Positions 7,862-8,897 of a DNA stretch of 8,897 nt are shown here, in pieces. Origin of the DNA: Pediococcus sp. Lineage in GTDB: Bacteria > Bacillota > Bacilli > Lactobacillales > Lactobacillaceae. The stretch's first letter is position 1, and every line of letters starts with the position of its first letter. Under the pieces are notes generated by a model that worked only from the letters and a program-made list of their open reading frames with translations, had not been told where the DNA came from and searched no databases. The DNA lies in the NCBI GenBank assembly GCA_022712335.1, contig JALAGR010000103.1, positions 1 to 8,897 on the forward strand, read 5' to 3'. The translations under genes were made by a program, and so were the position numbers.

Positions 7862-8897
7862 CTACCCAATTTCAAAAGTAAAGTTCACTAGTCGACTGGC
7901 GTAGCTAGGATGGTGATTGAGTTGCTTAGTTGTTTTTTGGAGGAGCTCCAGTTTATCTGTAATAATGCCATCGACGCCCATGAAGTTCAATTTCGCCATG
8001 GCGTCGTCGCTGTTAACGGTCCAAGCGTAGACTTTGCGACCAGTTAATTCAGCGGTTAGTAGAAACGAATTGTTGAGAGTGGAATATTCCATCGTATAAA
8101 AATCGGCATTGGATTGCGGAACACCGATAAAATTAAATGGCAAAATATAACCCACGGTCAATTTAGGATTAAGCTTTTTCAATTTTTCGACGGCATCATA
8201 ATCTAAACTGTGCACTTGGTCATGATTTTTCAAAATCCGCTTTCCATACTTAGCGTTGAAGCGCTCAACAACTTTAGGATCATCATACTTAGTAGTCTTA
8301 AATTCAATCAAAAGGGGTTGTTTCAACTTTTCAGCAGCATCCATATAATCATCTAAACTAGCGATTTTAGCGGAACTGCCATTTTCATGAGCTGTTAATT
8401 TAGTGAGTTGCTTCAAAGTTAGCTCGTGAGGAGCTTTATCAACGCCTGTTAGATTTTTCAAATTTTCATCATGCATTAAAACAAACTGATGATCCTTAGT
8501 TTCGTGGATATCCATTTCAATGAAATCAGGATGTAAGCGACTCGTATTTTTAAGCGACTCGATGGTGTTTTGGACACCGTTGTGATCGTTGACACCACGA
8601 TGTGAAATCGTGATTGGATTATCACTGAAAAATCCAGTTAGATATAGTGAATTAAATCCAATTCCACTAACGATAATTAACCCAGCGATAATGCGAATCC
8701 AACGCTGATTACCAACGGCATAGCTAAGGTCTTGAAGTTGGTCGCCTAGCTCATGGGTATGGGCAACAAATTTTTCATTTTTAGCGAGGTAGTCAGTCAG
8801 TGTCTTCAGCGACCCTGCGCCCGCGGGAATACTGCTACAGAACATGAAAAATTCAATTAAAATTAAGTTCACTGAAGCAGCAATAAAAGCGACGGTC
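7862..8897 (-). CDS. Membrane-anchored glycerophosphodiester phosphodiesterase, C-terminal part (start outside window)
   Basis: Hydrolyses glycerophosphodiesters, giving glycerol-3-phosphate and an alcohol; the N-terminal membrane domain places it at the cell membrane. About 344 codons are visible. They begin with the end of the membrane domain: a hydrophobic stretch at the very edge (FIAASVNLILIEFFMF), a charged loop, then a helix around IAGLIIVSGIGFNSLYLTGF. The catalytic GDPD domain follows: SHRG with HRG near visible residue 99, IEMDIHETKD (metal ligands Glu and Asp near 127 and 129), MHDE with His near 142, LLIEFKTT, and VYAWTVNS..GVDGIITD near the C-terminus. The frame stays open to the window edge, so the GTG at 8872-8870 is not a believable start; full-length members with this membrane domain are near 590 aa. 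Stop is TAG at 7864-7862. It is convergent with the citrate operon and functionally unrelated to it. Confidence 0.88.
   Translation of the reverse strand, partial: TVAFIAASVNLILIEFFMFCSSIPAGAGSLKTLTDYLAKNEKFVAHTHELGDQLQDLSYAVGNQRWIRIIAGLIIVSGIGFNSLYLTGFFSDNPITISHRGVNDHNGVQNTIESLKNTSRLHPDFIEMDIHETKDHQFVLMHDENLKNLTGVDKAPHELTLKQLTKLTAHENGSSAKIASLDDYMDAAEKLKQPLLIEFKTTKYDDPKVVERFNAKYGKRILKNHDQVHSLDYDAVEKLKKLNPKLTVGYILPFNFIGVPQSNADFYTMEYSTLNNSFLLTAELTGRKVYAWTVNSDDAMAKLNFMGVDGIITDKLELLQKTTKQLNHHPSYASRLVNFTFEIG

Noticed and set aside
1..8897. CRISPR arrays, tRNA or rRNA genes, insertion sequences, att sites
   Set aside because: Looked for repeated units, cloverleaf-like stretches and transposase-like coding on both strands and saw none; the window is nearly fully occupied by the genes listed.

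Overview
The window holds an almost complete citrate-fermentation operon on the + strand, followed by a convergent, unrelated gene on the - strand. The DNA is AT-rich with strong AAGGAGG-type ribosome sites. The gene order is mae, 2HCT transporter, citC, citD, citE, citF, citX, citG. These features point to a lactic acid bacterium (Lactobacillaceae, including the Leuconostoc/Oenococcus group). I recall the same order from Oenococcus and related species, but I cannot name the species from sequence alone.

Layout: 50-1189 encodes a malic-enzyme-family protein, in this setting probably the soluble oxaloacetate decarboxylase (CitM/Mae). 1215-2533 encodes a 2-hydroxycarboxylate transporter (CitP/MaeP type) that is split by a one-base frameshift within 1550-1568. 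2546-6320 encodes citrate lyase ligase (CitC) and the acyl-carrier (gamma), beta and alpha subunits of citrate lyase (CitD, CitE, CitF). 6341-7712 encodes the two enzymes that make and attach the lyase prosthetic group (CitX, CitG). A strong inverted-repeat terminator at 7783-7826 closes the operon and also serves the gene coming the other way. 7862 to the window edge is the C-terminal part of a membrane-anchored glycerophosphodiester phosphodiesterase on the - strand; its start lies outside the window.

How it works together: the transporter would bring in citrate (or malate) in exchange for a product. CitG makes the triphosphoribosyl-dephospho-CoA precursor, CitX attaches it to Ser14 of CitD, and CitC acetylates its thiol. 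The CitDEF complex then splits citrate to acetate and oxaloacetate, and the Mae/CitM protein decarboxylates oxaloacetate to pyruvate. All lyase genes look intact; only the importer is broken as written.

The most notable signal is that frameshift. The reading frame must drop back by one base inside an 18-nt stretch that contains a canonical T_TTT_TTA slippery heptamer and a second T run just before the stop. It may be a recent mutation, a sequencing error, a phase-variable tract or, less likely, programmed -1 frameshifting. Nothing in the window amounts to a wholly new system. No operon promoter or regulator is visible, because the window starts only 49 bases before the first gene.
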